NCBI GenBank assembly: GCA_034231615.1
Contig: CM067315.1
Coordinates: 16,967,513-17,031,512 of the forward strand
DNA: 64,000 nucleotides
Reading direction: 5' to 3'
From: Meghimatium bilineatum
Taxonomy: Eukaryota > Mollusca > Gastropoda > Stylommatophora > Philomycidae
Below are positions 36,207 through 48,139 of this stretch, one piece after another. The notes under the pieces are model-generated. The model was not told where the DNA came from, did no database searches, and saw only the letters and a list, made by a program, of their open reading frames with translations. Numbering within the stretch: position 1 is the stretch's first letter; each line of letters begins with the position of its first letter. The position numbers and the translations under genes are program-made.

Positions 36207-36390
36207 CAGATACCTTCACACAGATACCTTCTATTGTTGTCAATTCTGTAAAAGAACATTTTGTGCGCGCATTGGACTTGCTAGTCATTTAAAAACGCAC
36301 TATTAACTTTATTATTTTATTATTTATTGTTATTATTATTATGGTTGAGTTTTTGGTCATCGTCGATCACGACGGACGAACATCATCATC
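36207..36390 (+). mobile_element. LINE J stub (184 bp) with 15-bp TSD in SARAF intron
   Basis: AATCGGCTGAAGGCA at 36192-36206 and 36391-36405 are perfect flanking repeats. The insert carries the terminal C2H2 finger of LINE J (CCQFCKRTFCARIGLASH near 36233-36290) and ends in CATCATCATC. It is nearly identical to 43978-44132. Confidence 0.93.
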
Positions 36391-36529
36391 AATCGGCTGA
36401 AGGCAAGCTCTGCATACTTGAGGCAGCCATTTTGTAAATAGGACTGGGTGACGTCACAAATTACTAAATATTTTGGATTGATAAAGATTTTTTTTTAAAG
36501 TGTGAAGCTAGACCCTTATTTTGGGATAA

Positions 36530-36780
36530 AATAAATAGAATTACACAGAATAAACATACATATAAATAGAGAATAAAAATAAGTATAAATGGAGAATCAA
36601 CATAAGTATAAAAGAGGAATAAACATAAGTATACATGGAGAACAAACATACACATATATGTAGAATAGCCATATGTATATTTAGAGAATAAACATAAGTT
36701 TAAATAGAAAATAAACATAAGTGTAACATAAGCATACACAAAGAATAGATATAATTTTAAATGAAGATAGAACAAGTAGA
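36530..36780. repeat. Degenerate 25-30-bp tandem repeat
   Basis: Units resembling GAGAATAAACATAAGTATAA recur about eight times with drift. No coding content. It lies in the SARAF intron. Confidence 0.75.
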
Positions 36781-36884
36781 TAAATAAAGTACAAAATTGT
36801 GTACAAGAATATGCAGCAACCAAAATTTAGGTTTTGTGCTAGAATTTTGCACAAATAAACAGGCTATTGAATTAAATTAAATGT

Positions 36885-36985
36885 GTCAGATCAAAAGGTG
36901 CAGATATCCAGCAAAACTGTAAATCATGACACAATGCATTCCACTCTCTGGACAACATCCTGCTAATTTGTATGAGTTTGAGTGA
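36885..36985 (+). repeat. SINE-3 partial copy
   Basis: The block GTGTCAGATCAAAAGGTGCA through ACATCCTGCTAATTTG matches the 3' half of SINE-3. Both ends are lost; no TSD seen. Confidence 0.6.
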
Positions 36986-37529
36986 TGTAGAAAAACCATG
37001 TTTTCTTTGATTTCTCCATGTATCTTCATTTAACGATGATGGATTTACCTAAACAGAAAGGTCATTTCTTCATTTACATGGCTCATGTCTACATTTTGTG
37101 TGATTTCTGGTAACCTTTCATTTGGAAAACCATTAAGGATATTTGTAAACCCAATGTTTTGCTTGTGTCCTGCCATATATCTTGTTCCAATTTCAGGAAG
37201 GGTGGGGTGGGGGGGTGTAAACTACCAAAAATAAAGGAATGGTTACTGAATGTAATGATGTAATTTTTATTGATTTATGTACAGTATATTTCTGTGTAAA
37301 AGCTGAGGATGTGACATTAGTCCAAAATGAAAAAAAATATAAAACCGAGTTGGAAAATAGGCAGAGTAGGAAAAAATAATAATACCGGTAATAATACTGT
37401 GGAATCATGTTAAAAAGAAATTAACACAAACATTAGAAACTGTAAGACACAAGGTCATTTCTTTCATTGCTCCACTCACTTATAGTACATCAAAGATAAT
37501 ACAGCCTGATCTTCCCAGGCGGTGGTGAC

Positions 37530-37700
37530 ACAGCGCTCATTAAACCTGCAACCACCACTGTTCCCACCTAGCTATCCTACTCATTCATATACTCAGTCAT
37601 CAGCCGTGACGGATGTGTTGGGCCATTGGCGCAAATAAAATGGCGACACAACGCATTTCTATTCTCTGCACTACATCCTGCTGGAAATCTAGTAGGACCA
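37530..37700 (+). repeat. SINE-3-related diverged copy
   Basis: GGATGTGTTGGGCCATTGG through CACTACATCCTGCTGGAA matches the second half of SINE-3 with more divergence. The upstream part is unlike the other copies, so this may be a different subfamily. Confidence 0.5.
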
Positions 37701-38129
37701 TGATCCTTCTATAAGGGAGATCTAGCAGGAGATTCAGTCAGGAAGATTGGCCACAACACTACCGCATCATTTATGTCTACGAACCTGCATTAAGCTCGCA
37801 CAGAAGTCGCTGAATCATTTGACTATTCTTATCCATCTTTACTGAGGGTGGAAACACATTTTTTTATGCAGCTAAGGCCATATTTACAAATCTGTATAAA
37901 ATTGAACTCGTGTTAAAGAGCCTTCAAACTTTCTATGTGTTGTAACTAATGTTTTATTTCCTAAGGCTCTAAGGCCACTTTCACTATCGATGCCTTTACA
38001 TGTGAATTCCATAATGTCATTTACGTTATCATATGTAAATGTTGTGACAAGAAGTGTATAGGTGAAATGGGTTTACGATTGACTGACTGATTCTGTAGGC
38101 ATTTTCATGCCATAAAACATAGAGAACTT

Positions 38130-38880
38130 ACATTTCAATGGTGATGGTCATCATGATGCCCTCAATATCCAGGTCTATTGTATATTGTCTTTCCCCAGGT
38201 GGTTTGTTATCCACTCTTGCTATTAAGCGTAGGAGTGACTAGAGTTCGAGCTTGCCTTCTAAAGCCAGATATGTGGCCTCGGCTGTGCTATGACTGTATT
38301 TGTTCAGGATGCACCTGACGTGTTTTCTATCCATCTTTTCCTTGGTCTTCCTCTGGCTTTTTACCCTGATCTCATTTGGTTTATGACTGTATGGGCAATT
38401 TGTCATGATGCATTCTCATAATGTGGCCAAACCACTTGATCTGCTACCTTTTGATGTATTCTGTGCAAGGTATTATACCTATTCATTTTGTAATCTATCG
38501 AGTCTGGTGACCCCTGCGGTTTTCCTCAAGTATTTCATCTCACATGTCACTATCTTTCTGTAATGTGAAGATGAGGTTTGGCACTGGTAACAGTGTTGGT
38601 AGGAATATACTGTAGATCATTTGTCTTTTAACTTCCATCTTGATCTTGGGATGAAGAAGTCGTGGTAACAGTTGGTATGTTACTGCATTTGCCTTTTGAC
38701 ATCTCATCTCTATCTCTCTGTCGAGGCTTCCATTTTCTGTAAAAATACTACTCAGATATTTGAACTCTGTTACTTGTTTTACTCCTATATTGTCTATCTG
38801 TATGTTTAGTGGGCTCTGTGTTCTGCATATTTTCATAGTTTCCGTCTTTTGTGTATTGATCTTCATGTTGTATTTTCTAC
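38130..38880 (-). pseudogene. LINE E-type RT tail in SARAF intron
   Basis: The minus strand encodes MKINTQKTETMKICR, VTEFKYLSSIFTENGSLDRE and IEMRCQKANAVTYQLL, the post-palm part of an RTE-like reverse transcriptase, with a broken tail down to 38130. The tail resembles the fragments at 10375-10690 and 12790-12990. It has the same orientation as SARAF. Confidence 0.75.
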
Positions 38881-39621
38881 ATGATGCAGATAGTGAGTTT
38901 TATATATCCAGGTCACTGCCCTCAAATCCTGCATCTGAGACGACAAATCTAGGTACATTCTTGAAAATCGATTTATTATTTAGTTTTTACCCTCAAACCT
39001 TTTGGACATAGCTCCGAACATTCATTTGTTTAAATTTGTGTTGGTATGGTCCTTATTGTACTGCTATCCATGTTGTATTGGGTAATAATTTGTTATATCT
39101 GTTATCATATCCCATCCAATTTTCAACAAAACCTGCTTCCACGACTACATGTTTCCGCATACATCATTGTCACCTTGAACTTTGTATTGTTTACAGGTCA
39201 ATAGTGTATCTAGTGCCTCTGTGGTGGTAACATTGTTTTTACTGTTTTCCACTGTTTGTTTTATATATTATTGAGAAAGACCTAATGGTTCAAAATGTTG
39301 AAAATGTCTTGAGTATTGTAATTTGTATGTTTGCTTGTTTACACCTCATAACCCCTTAGTCTTGGTGATAGTCATGTTCAAGTGAAACATTCAAATACCT
39401 GTGTTCTAAGTAAGTACTATTGTTGTTACGCTTCACTGCAGTACAACCGTATATTAGTTATTAGGATAGCAGCATTTTTGAACAGTATATACAAACATAA
39501 TTTTGATAAAAAATAATCTGAAATATATCTTATATGAGGCATATTTAAGCTTTTGTTTAAAAAATTAAGCATAAACACAATATAACAAAACAATTAAACT
39601 TATTAAGAAAAATAGGGTCAC

Positions 39622-39806
39622 CTTGTCTGGGCATGAATTCTGGTCTGAAGCCATATGGTGGAGGCTGTTGTTGTTCTCTGCCAAATCCTGAAGGTACATG
39701 ATCATTGGTAGAAATGCAAACCTTGAAAATGACATACATCAGAAACACCACTCCAAGAAAGATAATGAGGCCACCCATTCCTCCCGTTGATCCATTATAA
39801 TTGTAA
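39622..39806 (-). CDS. SARAF: SARAF transmembrane exon
   Basis: A 185-bp exon begins after a good acceptor (TTTTTATTTCAG, minus strand, ending at 39807) and ends at a GTGACC donor (39621-39616). It encodes YNYNGSTGG, then a hydrophobic helix GGLIIFLGVVFLMYVIFKVC, then a Pro/Gln-rich segment (REQQQPPPYGFRPEFMPRQ). This is the single membrane span of SARAF followed by the start of its Pro-rich cytosolic part. The exon ends in phase 1 and joins exactly to the exon at 35567. The first base completes a codon from an exon not found here. Confidence 0.87.
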
Positions 39807-40089
39807 CTGAAATAAAAATTATACTTGCATGGACATTAGCTTATTAAAATAAAAAGATTATATCTGATATAATCCTTTATTGTCTAAAGTATTACTCCTA
39901 ACAGCTCTTAAAATGAACAAGGTTTCCCACCTTCAACAAAGTGAACATGTCCATCAATATTTCCTCGTTTTCAAAGAAAAAATGGGTTGTTTCGATACGC
40001 ATCTGGAAGATGCGTATAACTGAGTAATTTTTGACGAATAGCAATGGTACTCATGTATAGACCAGTTATTTGAAGTTGGTATCATCGAT

Positions 40090-41043
40090 ATCGATCAGAA
40101 AAATAGCACAGGAATTGCCAAATGGATCTCCACTATCACCTGAGCCTTTTAAAGTCTACTTACAAAAATACACAGATGCAGGATGCTGGGCTAGATAGAA
40201 TCCTCATTTTATGTGGATGACCCCTTGGTGTAAAATTAACCCATAGCCTTTATTAATGCTGCAGGGGGTGTGAGATATTGAGATCTCACATTTCAGTGGC
40301 TTTGCTATATGAAGGCAGTAGCCATATCCTTTCCTTCTTGTTGTACAGTATCGGTAAAAACTGATCTGACATTATTGATGATGTGCAGAGTAAACTAGAA
40401 CACGGTACACCTTTCATTTGGCGCACCATTTACAATGAAATCATCTATCCCTGCAAGGCAGAGATTGTCTTTGAATAACAAGATAGTTACAGACCCACTG
40501 TCAGCTATATAGGCATCAACATTGACGGGCAGCAGATCATTAAATATCTAGGCGCCCGTGTGTTGTCGGGGCCCGAAAGGGGAGCAAAGAATAGCAACAC
40601 TATTTACTTTCCATGCATGTCGTACGAGGTGACTAAGGAGGTTATGGGATTGAGTTAGCTGTCCCATCCCATATAGGGTCAGTGACCCAAAGTCATGCTG
40701 AAGTCGGATGTGTCAGGCAGAAAGGAGCAGATATCGCAGCAATGCTGTAAACCATGACACAACGCATTCCGTTCTCCGGACTACATCCTGATGATCTGCA
40801 GGAGTTTCAGAACGAACGCAGAAGAAGAAATACCTAGGAATCACATCAATAGAAGCATTTCTTTTGCAAAATATGAAAATATCATTTAGAAAGCTCAGAA
40901 GGATATTAGTACAATTAAAATCACAACATACGCAGAAAAACAACAGCTGTCCTTTTTGAGATTTCTTATAGACCTAAGAATCAAAGTAAGAATTGAGTAG
41001 CACAGGTTAATAAATACTTTAGTAGTCAACAGTGACCATGACC
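40090..41043 (+). pseudogene. LINE L RT thumb fragment, split by SINE-3 and hAT
   Basis: Across frames, the plus strand reads a KAEIVFE/NNKIVTDPLS region near 40455-40510, then INIDGQQIIKYLG up to the SINE target at 40552. After the SINE it resumes at 40839 (ITSIEAFLLQNMKISFRKL) and continues to the hAT target. After the hAT it may resume at 44435 (TKLLDNTKGMCIKRGR). The -KYLGI- block and preceding region resemble the post-palm part of I/Jockey-type RTs. Clade uncertain. Confidence 0.55.
40553..40827 (+). mobile_element. SINE-3 copy 3, 275 bp, near-perfect 11-bp TSD
   Basis: AAATATCTAGG (40542-40552) and AAATACCTAGG (40828-40838) differ at one base. The insert starts CGCCCGTGTGTTGTCGGG and ends AACGCAGAAGAAG. 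It interrupts LINE L coding sequence, which reads through when the insert is skipped. Confidence 0.9.
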
Positions 41044-41246
41044 CTTTACACCAGGGGTGGGCAAACTACGGATCGCGGGTTTATTGGATATTTTGCGGCC
41101 CTTGAACATATTTTAAAATAAACGAACGATCGTCACAAATGATTTCTTTTCTCCATTAATTTTACGCAGAAATCCATTGGAATTTTAATTCGACTTTCTT
41201 ATATATTAAATATACAATATTTTTTCCCAATTTGACATCATTTAAA

Positions 41247-41249
<3 letters not shown>

Positions 41250-41325
<76 letters not shown>
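41250..41325. repeat. (TA)n microsatellite
   Basis: About 36 uninterrupted TA units in the 5' non-coding part of the hAT element. Confidence 0.95.
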
Positions 41326-41328
<3 letters not shown>

Positions 41329-41848
41329 GTCAATGAAATTTTACTACGTTTAATATTGAGTAACTTACTATACTAGAATTGACGTAATTTGATTGGCTGA
41401 ATGTTTCTCAATGATTATAAGTACTTGGACGATATAATTTTTTAAAGGTTGAAAATTGCCGTTCGAATTATAATTAATTGTTTTTAACTTTTAAGCATTA
41501 TGTTGGGATGTATGTTTAGTTTATATTAAAAAGATGGTTCATACTAAAAGCTGTTATAATTAATAATACATCGTTACAACAATAATGTATCGTCAGAAAT
41601 AAACACCCCCTTCCCTCATATCCTACGAATGGAATGCGCAAATACTCGATTTGCAATCATTTAAGCTGCGCAGAGCATGGGGGAATTTCAGGTGTGTTTT
41701 AATAACCATCACATTTGTAGTTTCCATTCACAAATCTCCGTATTTATATTGCAACCGAGTTTTCTAAATCTAAATAATTATATTCGCGCTGTCGGAAGCA
41801 CATTTGTTTTTAGTTAATTTTGCAACATTTAAAGATATTTTTATTATA

Positions 41849-44220
41849 ATGAGTGCATCCAAAAAATGTAAGATTGAAGACGAGTGTCGGGTTTTCAAAG
41901 ACGAATGGATTACCAAATATTGTTTTATGGAAGTTGGCAACAAATCTGTTTGCTTGCTGTGTCACGAATCAGTGGATGTTTTTAAAGAATATAACTTAAA
42001 AAAACATTACCAGACAAAACATCCCAATTTCTGACACAATCTAAAATCTGAAGAAAGGAAAAGAAAATGCATGTAGTTGGTAAAAAGTCTGGAGAAACAA
42101 CAAACTGTGTTTACAAAACAGACTTTAATTCAAGATGCTGCAACAGAGGCCAGTTTGGTGTTGTGTGTGACATGAAAATTATGAAATACAACAAGCCATT
42201 TTCTGATGGTGAATTTATTAAGAAATATTTACTAGATGCAACAAACATTCTGTGTCCAGAACAAAACAACAAATTTGACAGGATTACATTATCCAGAAGA
42301 ACTGTGGTCAGACGTGTTGAAAAGATAAGTGAAGATTTGATACTTCAACTTCAAGATGCAGGTAAGCATTTTTTGTGGTACTCTTGCATTGGACGAGAGT
42401 ACTGATGTACAGGATATTGCTCAATTATTAGTTTTTATACTTGGAATAAACAATTCTTTTAAACTCTCTGAAGAGTTACTGAGTGTTGAGTCGATCAAAG
42501 ACACTACCACTGGCCTCGCTATATTCAATGCAGTTAGTAGCTGTATTGAAAGAGCTGGGTTAATGTGGAACAAGATGACCAGTATTACAACTGATGGTGC
42601 TCGTGCTTTAGCTGGAAAAAATATAGGACTGATAAAGTTGATCAATGATAGGATTAAGTCAGAATATCCTGACAACGTAATATTACCACTTCACTGTGTG
42701 ATTCATCAGGAAAGTTTGTGTAAATCTGTTTTAAAAATTAAGCATTTTATTTACCCAGTTGTCAGTGTCATAAACCTCATCAGATCAAGAGGACTCAATC
42801 ACAGGCATTTCAGAGCATTACTAGACGATCTAGAAACTGAACATTCTGATGTCATGTACCACAGTACAGTTCGATGGTTGAGTCTCGGAAAGGTTTTAAA
42901 GAGAGTATGGGATCTTAAAGAAGAAATAGTAATGTTTCTAGAGATGAAGGGCATAGAATGTGACTTCAGTGCTAACATTGTTCATGCAGAGTGGAAGCTT
43001 GACTTTATATTTGCCATTGAAATAATGGAAAAGTTAAATGAACTGAATGTTAAATTTCAGGGCAATGGTTTGTTTGCACATGAAATGTATGTTCATGTAA
43101 AATCATTTCAAGCCAAACTCTCACTGTTTTCCAGACAAGCAAGTGAAAACATGTTTTGCAACTTCCCTTTGCTGAAACAAGAAACTATTTCTGATGAAAT
43201 GAGTAAAAAATTCAAAGCTCAGTTAGATGTATTGGTTGAAAAATTTGGAAGAAGATTCCATAATTTCAAGAACTTTGAGCAGCACTTCAATGTTATCAGT
43301 TCTCCTCTCAGTGCAGAAGCTGATAAAGCCCCAGAGCACATACAGTTGGAGTTGCTTGAATTACAAGTCAATCATTACCTGAAGGAAAAAATTTAAGACT
43401 GAATGTTTGTTGAATTTCTATGGTTCAAACTTCACCAAAGTAAATTTCACCAAACTTCAAGTATATCATGCTGCTGTTATACCAACCCTACTATACGCTT
43501 GCTAAACGTGGACAGTGTATGCTAGACACGCAAGAAAATTAAATTATTTCCATCTTACCTGCCTACGTAAATTACTAAACATCCATTGGTGGGACAAAGT
43601 ACCAGACTATGAGGTCTTGGAAAAATCAACCTCAATAAGTATCCACACAATACTTATGAAGGCGCAAGCACGCTGGGCAGGCCATCTTGTGCGTATGGAG
43701 AACTCGCGTTTGCCAAAACAAATATATTATGGAGAACTCAAGGCAGGATTTCGAAAAGCTGGTGGACAGAAAAAGCGCTTCAAAGACACGCTCAAGTCAT
43801 CCTTAAAACATCTTAACATTGACGTAGGCGCTTGGGAGAGCCTCGCTCAGGATAGAACAGCATGGCGTTACAGCATTAGAACGGGAGTACAAGCGGCGGA
43901 AGAATTCAGACAAGATACTGCAAGACAGAAGCGGACACATAGAAAAGAAAAAACATCTCAACCTCACATAGATAGCCTCTATTGTTGTCAATTCTGTAAA
44001 AGAACATTTTGTGCACGCATTGGACTTGTTAGTCATTTAAAAACACACTATTAACTTTTATTATTTTTTATTATTTATTATTATGGTTGAGTTTTTGGTC
44101 ATCGTCGATCACGACGGACGAACATCATCATCATGGTTCTTTGCCTGAACAATCATTCCCAAACTTAAAAAACTATGCAGCTAAATTTGTGTCATTATTT
44201 GGATCTACATATATTTGACA
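41849..44220 (+). pseudogene. hAT transposase (GTF2IRD2/ZBED-like), broken
   Basis: The gene starts at ATG 41849 with a BED-type zinc finger (VCLLCHESVDVFKEYN, then HYQTKH). A stop follows at about 42032, then frameshifted remnants to 42405. A long catalytic-region frame (42356-43396) includes LALDESTDVQDIAQLLVF, ITTDGARALAGKN and PLHCVIHQESLCKSVLK. A 1-bp shift near 43390 precedes the LINE J insertion. The C-terminal dimerisation block resumes at 44133 (SLPEQSFPNLKNYAAKFVSL, then FGSTYI) and ends in a premature stop. It cannot make a full transposase. Human GTF2IRD2 and FAM200-type genes derive from related elements. Confidence 0.88.
43427..44132 (+). mobile_element. LINE J 3' end nested in the hAT transposase
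   Basis: A 7-bp repeat ATGGTTC (43420-43426, 44133-44139) flanks the insert and exactly splits the hAT C-terminal coding block. The insert encodes the tail of an RTE-like LINE in one clean frame (43515-44054): HARKLNYFHLTCLRKLLNI, RWAGHLVRMENSRLPKQI, QKKRFKDTLKSSLK, ending with a C2H2 finger CCQFCKRTF...HLKTH. The 3' end is a CATCAT repeat. The palm domain is absent. Confidence 0.88.
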
Positions 44221-44639
44221 TATATTTGTGAACGGCATTTTCTTTCTTAAAAATCAACAAATCTAAGAATAGGTCTTTATTATCTTATTGCAACTTAAAT
44301 GCAGTCATGCATCTCGATTACTTATCGAGAATTTTAAACAAAAATATACATAATATTATATGTGGCCCTCCAATAGCTTTACAATTTTCAATGTGGCACT
44401 CTGCACAAACAGTTTGCCCACCCCTGCTTTACACAAACTTTTAGACAACACAAAAGGAATGTGTATTAAACGAGGGAGGACTTGGAAGAAAGAAGCAGAG
44501 TTTGTGAGCCTACTCAAAGTTTGTGAGCTGGAAGAAGTAGGAAGAGAATGTGAATAAGTGGAAGTAATCACAAAGAAAGTCCTTGACAAATGTGATTCAG
44601 CTTGGAAGATAATGTCACAATTTAAAGACAAAAAAACAT

Positions 44640-45344
44640 TTTGTGGGGAAGTTTTTTTGGGTGCTAAATGCAGACATTTTTAGTGAAATACGGAAATAAA
44701 TCGTTAAAATATGGATTTTTGACAACATAAGTTGACAGCTGTGCAATAATAGCTCATTAATAGGAGAAACAAACAGGTGTGGATGGGGTTATGTCACCTA
44801 CCACAATGGTAAGAAAGTGGTCGAGAAATATGCTGTATATCCCACAACATCAAGCATGAGAATGGAAAGAGGCAGTAACAGCAGCTATCACTTATTTGAT
44901 AAAAGGGTTTAATGGCAGTGATGCTATCAGATTTTTTAAAGTATGCTGAGTAAGATAGAAAAGTTCATGAGAAGCAAGGAGTGAGTCACTTCTCAATGTC
45001 CAAAATCATCACATGGATCTACTGTGCAGGTCATATGTAAATCAAAGACAACAAAAAGAGTGGATTCATTGGTGGGTAAAATTATAGTGGATGGCAAATT
45101 GATGAGAAGAGACAGGGCTGAGTTAATTATAGCAGACATGGACACACTACAAAATTGATAACGAGGATGACAAAATAGACAATGTTCATGTTGTCGTGTG
45201 GCATATTCTCTCCAGAACAATTTCCTAATGAACTTCCTGAACCTCTCTCAGCCTTGGGCCATGCTGCTTGCACATTTTCCAACAAAGTATTCATGTTATC
45301 TCTAATGTCATCAGTTAATCTCATCTTCTTCTTGGTCTGCCCCT
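44640..45344. other. Unannotated interval
   Basis: No confident feature. Part of it may be the continuation of LINE L or another decayed LINE. Confidence 0.35.
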
Positions 45345-45750
45345 TCTCCTCTCATCATCATCAGGTAGCATATTCTGAACAGGATGCAGCAGTCATCACA
45401 GCTTTTCGAAACTTCTGTTGATCTTGAGCAGTTTGCCAGGTCTTTGATACCTTGCGTCAATCTTCTTTTTGGTCTGTCTCTTGTTCGTCTCCTTGGCATC
45501 ATCTCCTCCATTATGGACTTCTCTAGGCTGTCATGACGGTTGATATGGCCAAAATATTGTAGTGTTTTCTCAAAAGAATCATGCTGTTTAGCCAATTTTT
45601 TCAGGTTATATTTCATGGCTATATTGGTGATATTTTTGGTCCATGATATTCTGAGGATTTTTCGCATCCATATGTTGAAACACAATGTGTACCATCTACT
45701 GGTAAATCTTATTTTTCTAAATATATTGTCTGGTAGTATGCCAGACATTG
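45345..45750 (-). pseudogene. LINE G 3' fragment, second copy
   Basis: The minus strand reads FNIWMRKILRISWTKNITNI, LQYFGHINRHDSLEKSI and RRRTRDRPKRRLTQGIKDLA, the RTE-like C-terminal tail, in one frame. It ends near a CATCATCATC tract at the low-coordinate side. Similar to 23830-24470. Confidence 0.75.
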
Positions 45751-45769
45751 GTGTGTTTTTTTTTGTATA

Positions 45770-45945
45770 ACAAATAAAAAATAAATAACGGTGTGTCTTC
45801 TGAAAAATAGTGTTTTTTGATGTCTAAAAAATATATAGTGGCATGTTTTTTAAATGTCTAAAAAATAAAAAACGGTATGTCTTTATGTCTAAAAAATATA
45901 AAAAAACATTTTAATGTCTAAAAAATAAGAGTTTCTTATAGTGAG
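45770..45945. repeat. Degenerate AT-rich tandem repeat
   Basis: The block ATGTCTAAAAAATA recurs about five times with GTGTG/GGCATG-type linkers. It lies just outside the outermost recognised Polinton gene and could be part of a Polinton terminal repeat, which is inference only. Confidence 0.55.
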
Positions 45946-46024
45946 TACATGTTATGTATGAAAGTGTTATTGGAAAAAAAAAATCCATTTATTTTTATTT
46001 TAAAAAAAGGGACAAAAATAGAGA

Positions 46025-46400
46025 TAGTCATCCCTCGCTACTTCGCGGTTCATTTATCGCTGCCTCAGTACATCGTGGATTTCTAAAAACATATTTACAG
46101 TATGTACATTTTAGTTACATCTACGTATGTTACATACACATGTATCATATTTATATTATTTATACATTATTTTATGCATGTTATTTATACTATTAATACT
46201 TTATTTATATGTTTGAAACTATTCTTTAACGTTCTAATGATAACCTATGCACCTATATAGTTTCATATACACTTATTGATATTATACATACACAAAAAAT
46301 GTACATGTGTTGAAAATAAGAGGATGACACTACTTCACGGTTTTTCACTTATCACAGCCGGTTCTGGTCCCTATTAACCGCAATAACTGAAGGATGACTG
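46025..46400. mobile_element. MITE-like element with inverted ends
   Basis: The left end TAGTCATCCCTCGCTACTTC and the right end, which inverted reads CAGTCATCCTTCAGTTATTG, share an imperfect terminal inverted repeat. Both ends also carry related internal blocks (ACTTCGCGGTT and ACTTCACGGTT). No coding sequence. No clear TSD, so the superfamily is open. Confidence 0.55.
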
Positions 46401-46439
46401 CATGATGATCAGTCTTTTTTTTAGGTAACTAAAACTAGT

Positions 46440-46840
46440 AATTTTTTAAAAATATCTATATTAATAACTTCCCATAACCTGTCCTAGCCCCAAAGCAATT
46501 TTACCCGAAATAATATTACAGACAATCCTTTTATCTATTCTTTCTCTCATACTAGGATTTAAAATATTTATTTAAAGTTTTTAACATCTTTTTATTGCAA
46601 ACTTCATTTTTAGTTTTCCTATCTTCATTTTGTAAAGAACAAATATCATGATTCATAGCTTCTTCATCTACTATGTTAATTGGTTTACTCCATGGTTGTG
46701 GTGTAAAATCAGGTGGATTTCCATATGGAACTTTTATTATTACCGGTATTATTATTTTATTATTATATCTATTATTTTTAGTGTTACCGGTAGTTTGTAT
46801 TACATCTTTAGTTTCTGTTTTCTTTTTATATTTTACCAAA
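46440..46840 (-). pseudogene. Polinton phospholipase A2-like protein remnant
   Basis: A 95-codon minus-strand frame (46839-46552) carries GNPPDFTPQPWSKPINIVDE, then EEAMNHDICSLQNE. The HDIC motif is the catalytic His-Asp signature of phospholipase A2-type domains, and this block resembles a protein seen in Polintons/adintoviruses of invertebrates. The reading continues in another frame to about 46440 (SMRERIDKRIV block). The upstream part is cut off by LINE H. Assignment to a PLA2 activity is inference from the motif. Confidence 0.6.
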
Positions 46841-46871
46841 ACAATCTGTCTTTTTATAATAATTAAAAATA

Positions 46872-47715
46872 AGTATCATCATCAAGTGACATATTCTTTC
46901 CCGAACGTAGTCTTTCCTATGGATCTCTTGAATTCTCCGCGGTCTTGAGCAAGTTGCCCTGCATCTTCCAGTGACATGCGCAGGCAATGTCTTTTGTCCA
47001 ACGGCGTCTTGGTAGGCCTTTGCCCCTGTTGCCTTCTATCATCCCCTCCATTAACACTCTCTCCATGCCGTCGTGTCTCTTAATATGCTTTTTCTTAACT
47101 AGGTTTTTCTTTAATATAGTGTTCAGAAGTTAGCCTTCCTGGACGTTAATTGTTCATAACACCTCCTGGTTTGTTTTCTTCGCTGTCCATGGTATTCTCA
47201 AAACTCTTCTATAACACTTTAATTCAAATGATGTTATTCTCTTGGCCACTGTTTTATTTAGTGTCCATGCTTCACATCCATATGCCGCCACAGGAAATAC
47301 ACATGTTCGTAGTAAACACAATTTGGTTCTTATGTTAGTATCTTGCCAGCGATATTGACATTCTTCTCTTGATCTCAACTGCGCAGTCCCCCGCATTGTT
47401 TATATTAGTTCCTAAATAATCAAAATGTGTCACTTCTTCCAAATTGCAGTTCTCAATATTAATTTTTGGGTCTTGATTTAGTTTTATCAGTTGCCATTAT
47501 TTTTGTCTTTTTCATATTTAAGAACAAGTTTTGCTGTTCGCTGAACTTTTGGATTGACTTAATTATATTCAGTAGGTCGTGTTTGTTTGTTGTTAATAGC
47601 ACTGTGTCATCTGCATATCTAATTTCTGGTATCTGCAGCCCTCCTATATTTATGGGTCTGAAATTAGGCTTCATTGATTTTTGTCTCATGTTTCTCATTA
47701 TATTTTTTTAATATG
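46872..47715 (-). pseudogene. LINE H fragment inserted in the Polinton
   Basis: The minus strand carries IPEIRYADDTVLLTTNKHDL (YADD palm motif) with FLNMKKTKIMATDKTK near 47520, then TNIRTKLCLLRTCVFPVAAY and RRVLRIPWTAKKTNQEVL near 47320-47160. The tail runs down to a CATCATCAAGTG block at about 46875. It separates two Polinton genes, so it inserted later. It is frameshifted. Confidence 0.8.
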
Positions 47716-47737
47716 TATTGGCACTTAAATTTACCAA

Positions 47738-48135
47738 ATGAACATTTCTAATTTTCAACTTGAAGATGTTGTTAAGAAATTAAAAATTCCACATTTTAGA
47801 GCTGTATTCCTAAGAATTGAATTAAACGACAAACCAAGGATAAAAAAAAGGAGAATAATGAATTTAGATGGAGATCTTACAGATGAAATAAAAGGAACTC
47901 ATTGAGTTGCTTGGTATAAAAATAATAATAATAATAAACATATTTTGAGAATTGTGGAATTCAACCACTGTTAGAAATGATTGATTATCTTAGAGAGAAA
48001 CCAGGTGATATTCTATTGATAAAATTCAACCATATAGTAATTCATACAGTAATTTGTGGACATTTATATTTGTATGTTTTAAAAGAATTGTCTAATGGTC
48101 ATAACTTTCAATCGATATTAAATTTATTTATATAA
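47738..48135 (+). pseudogene. Polinton adenain-like cysteine protease remnant
   Basis: Polinton and adenovirus-type cysteine proteases process capsid precursors. The frame starts at ATG 47738 (MNISNFQLEDVVKKLKIPHF) and contains the catalytic His region as TH*VAWYKNN, where the Trp codon has become TGA. After frameshifts, a second region has VICGHLYLYVLKELSNG, matching the catalytic Cys block. The spacing fits the family. At least one stop and two frameshifts make it non-functional. Confidence 0.78.
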
Positions 48136-48139
48136 AAAT

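Larger units (their letters stand above)
35568..39621 (-). other. SARAF intron, filled with repeats
   Basis: The intron starts GTGACC (39621 downward) and ends in TTGAAG (35568). It holds a LINE J stub (36207-36390), a tandem repeat (36530-36780), two SINE-3-like fragments (near 36885-36985 and 37530-37700) and a LINE E-type fragment (38130-38880). Nothing else recognisable lies at 35640-36190, 37000-37520, 37710-38125 or 38890-39550. Confidence 0.75.
41052..44426 (+). mobile_element. hAT transposon with perfect 8-bp TSD, containing a nested LINE
   Basis: Terminal inverted repeats CAGGGGTGGGCAAACT (41052-41067) and its inverse (44411-44426) are flanked by perfect 8-bp repeats CTTTACAC (41044-41051, 44427-44434), the hAT hallmark. 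The TIR type and encoded protein match the ZBED/GTF2IRD2-like hAT group. A long TA tract lies at about 41250-41325. LINE J is inserted at 43427-44132. Without it the element is about 2.66 kb. Confidence 0.95.
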
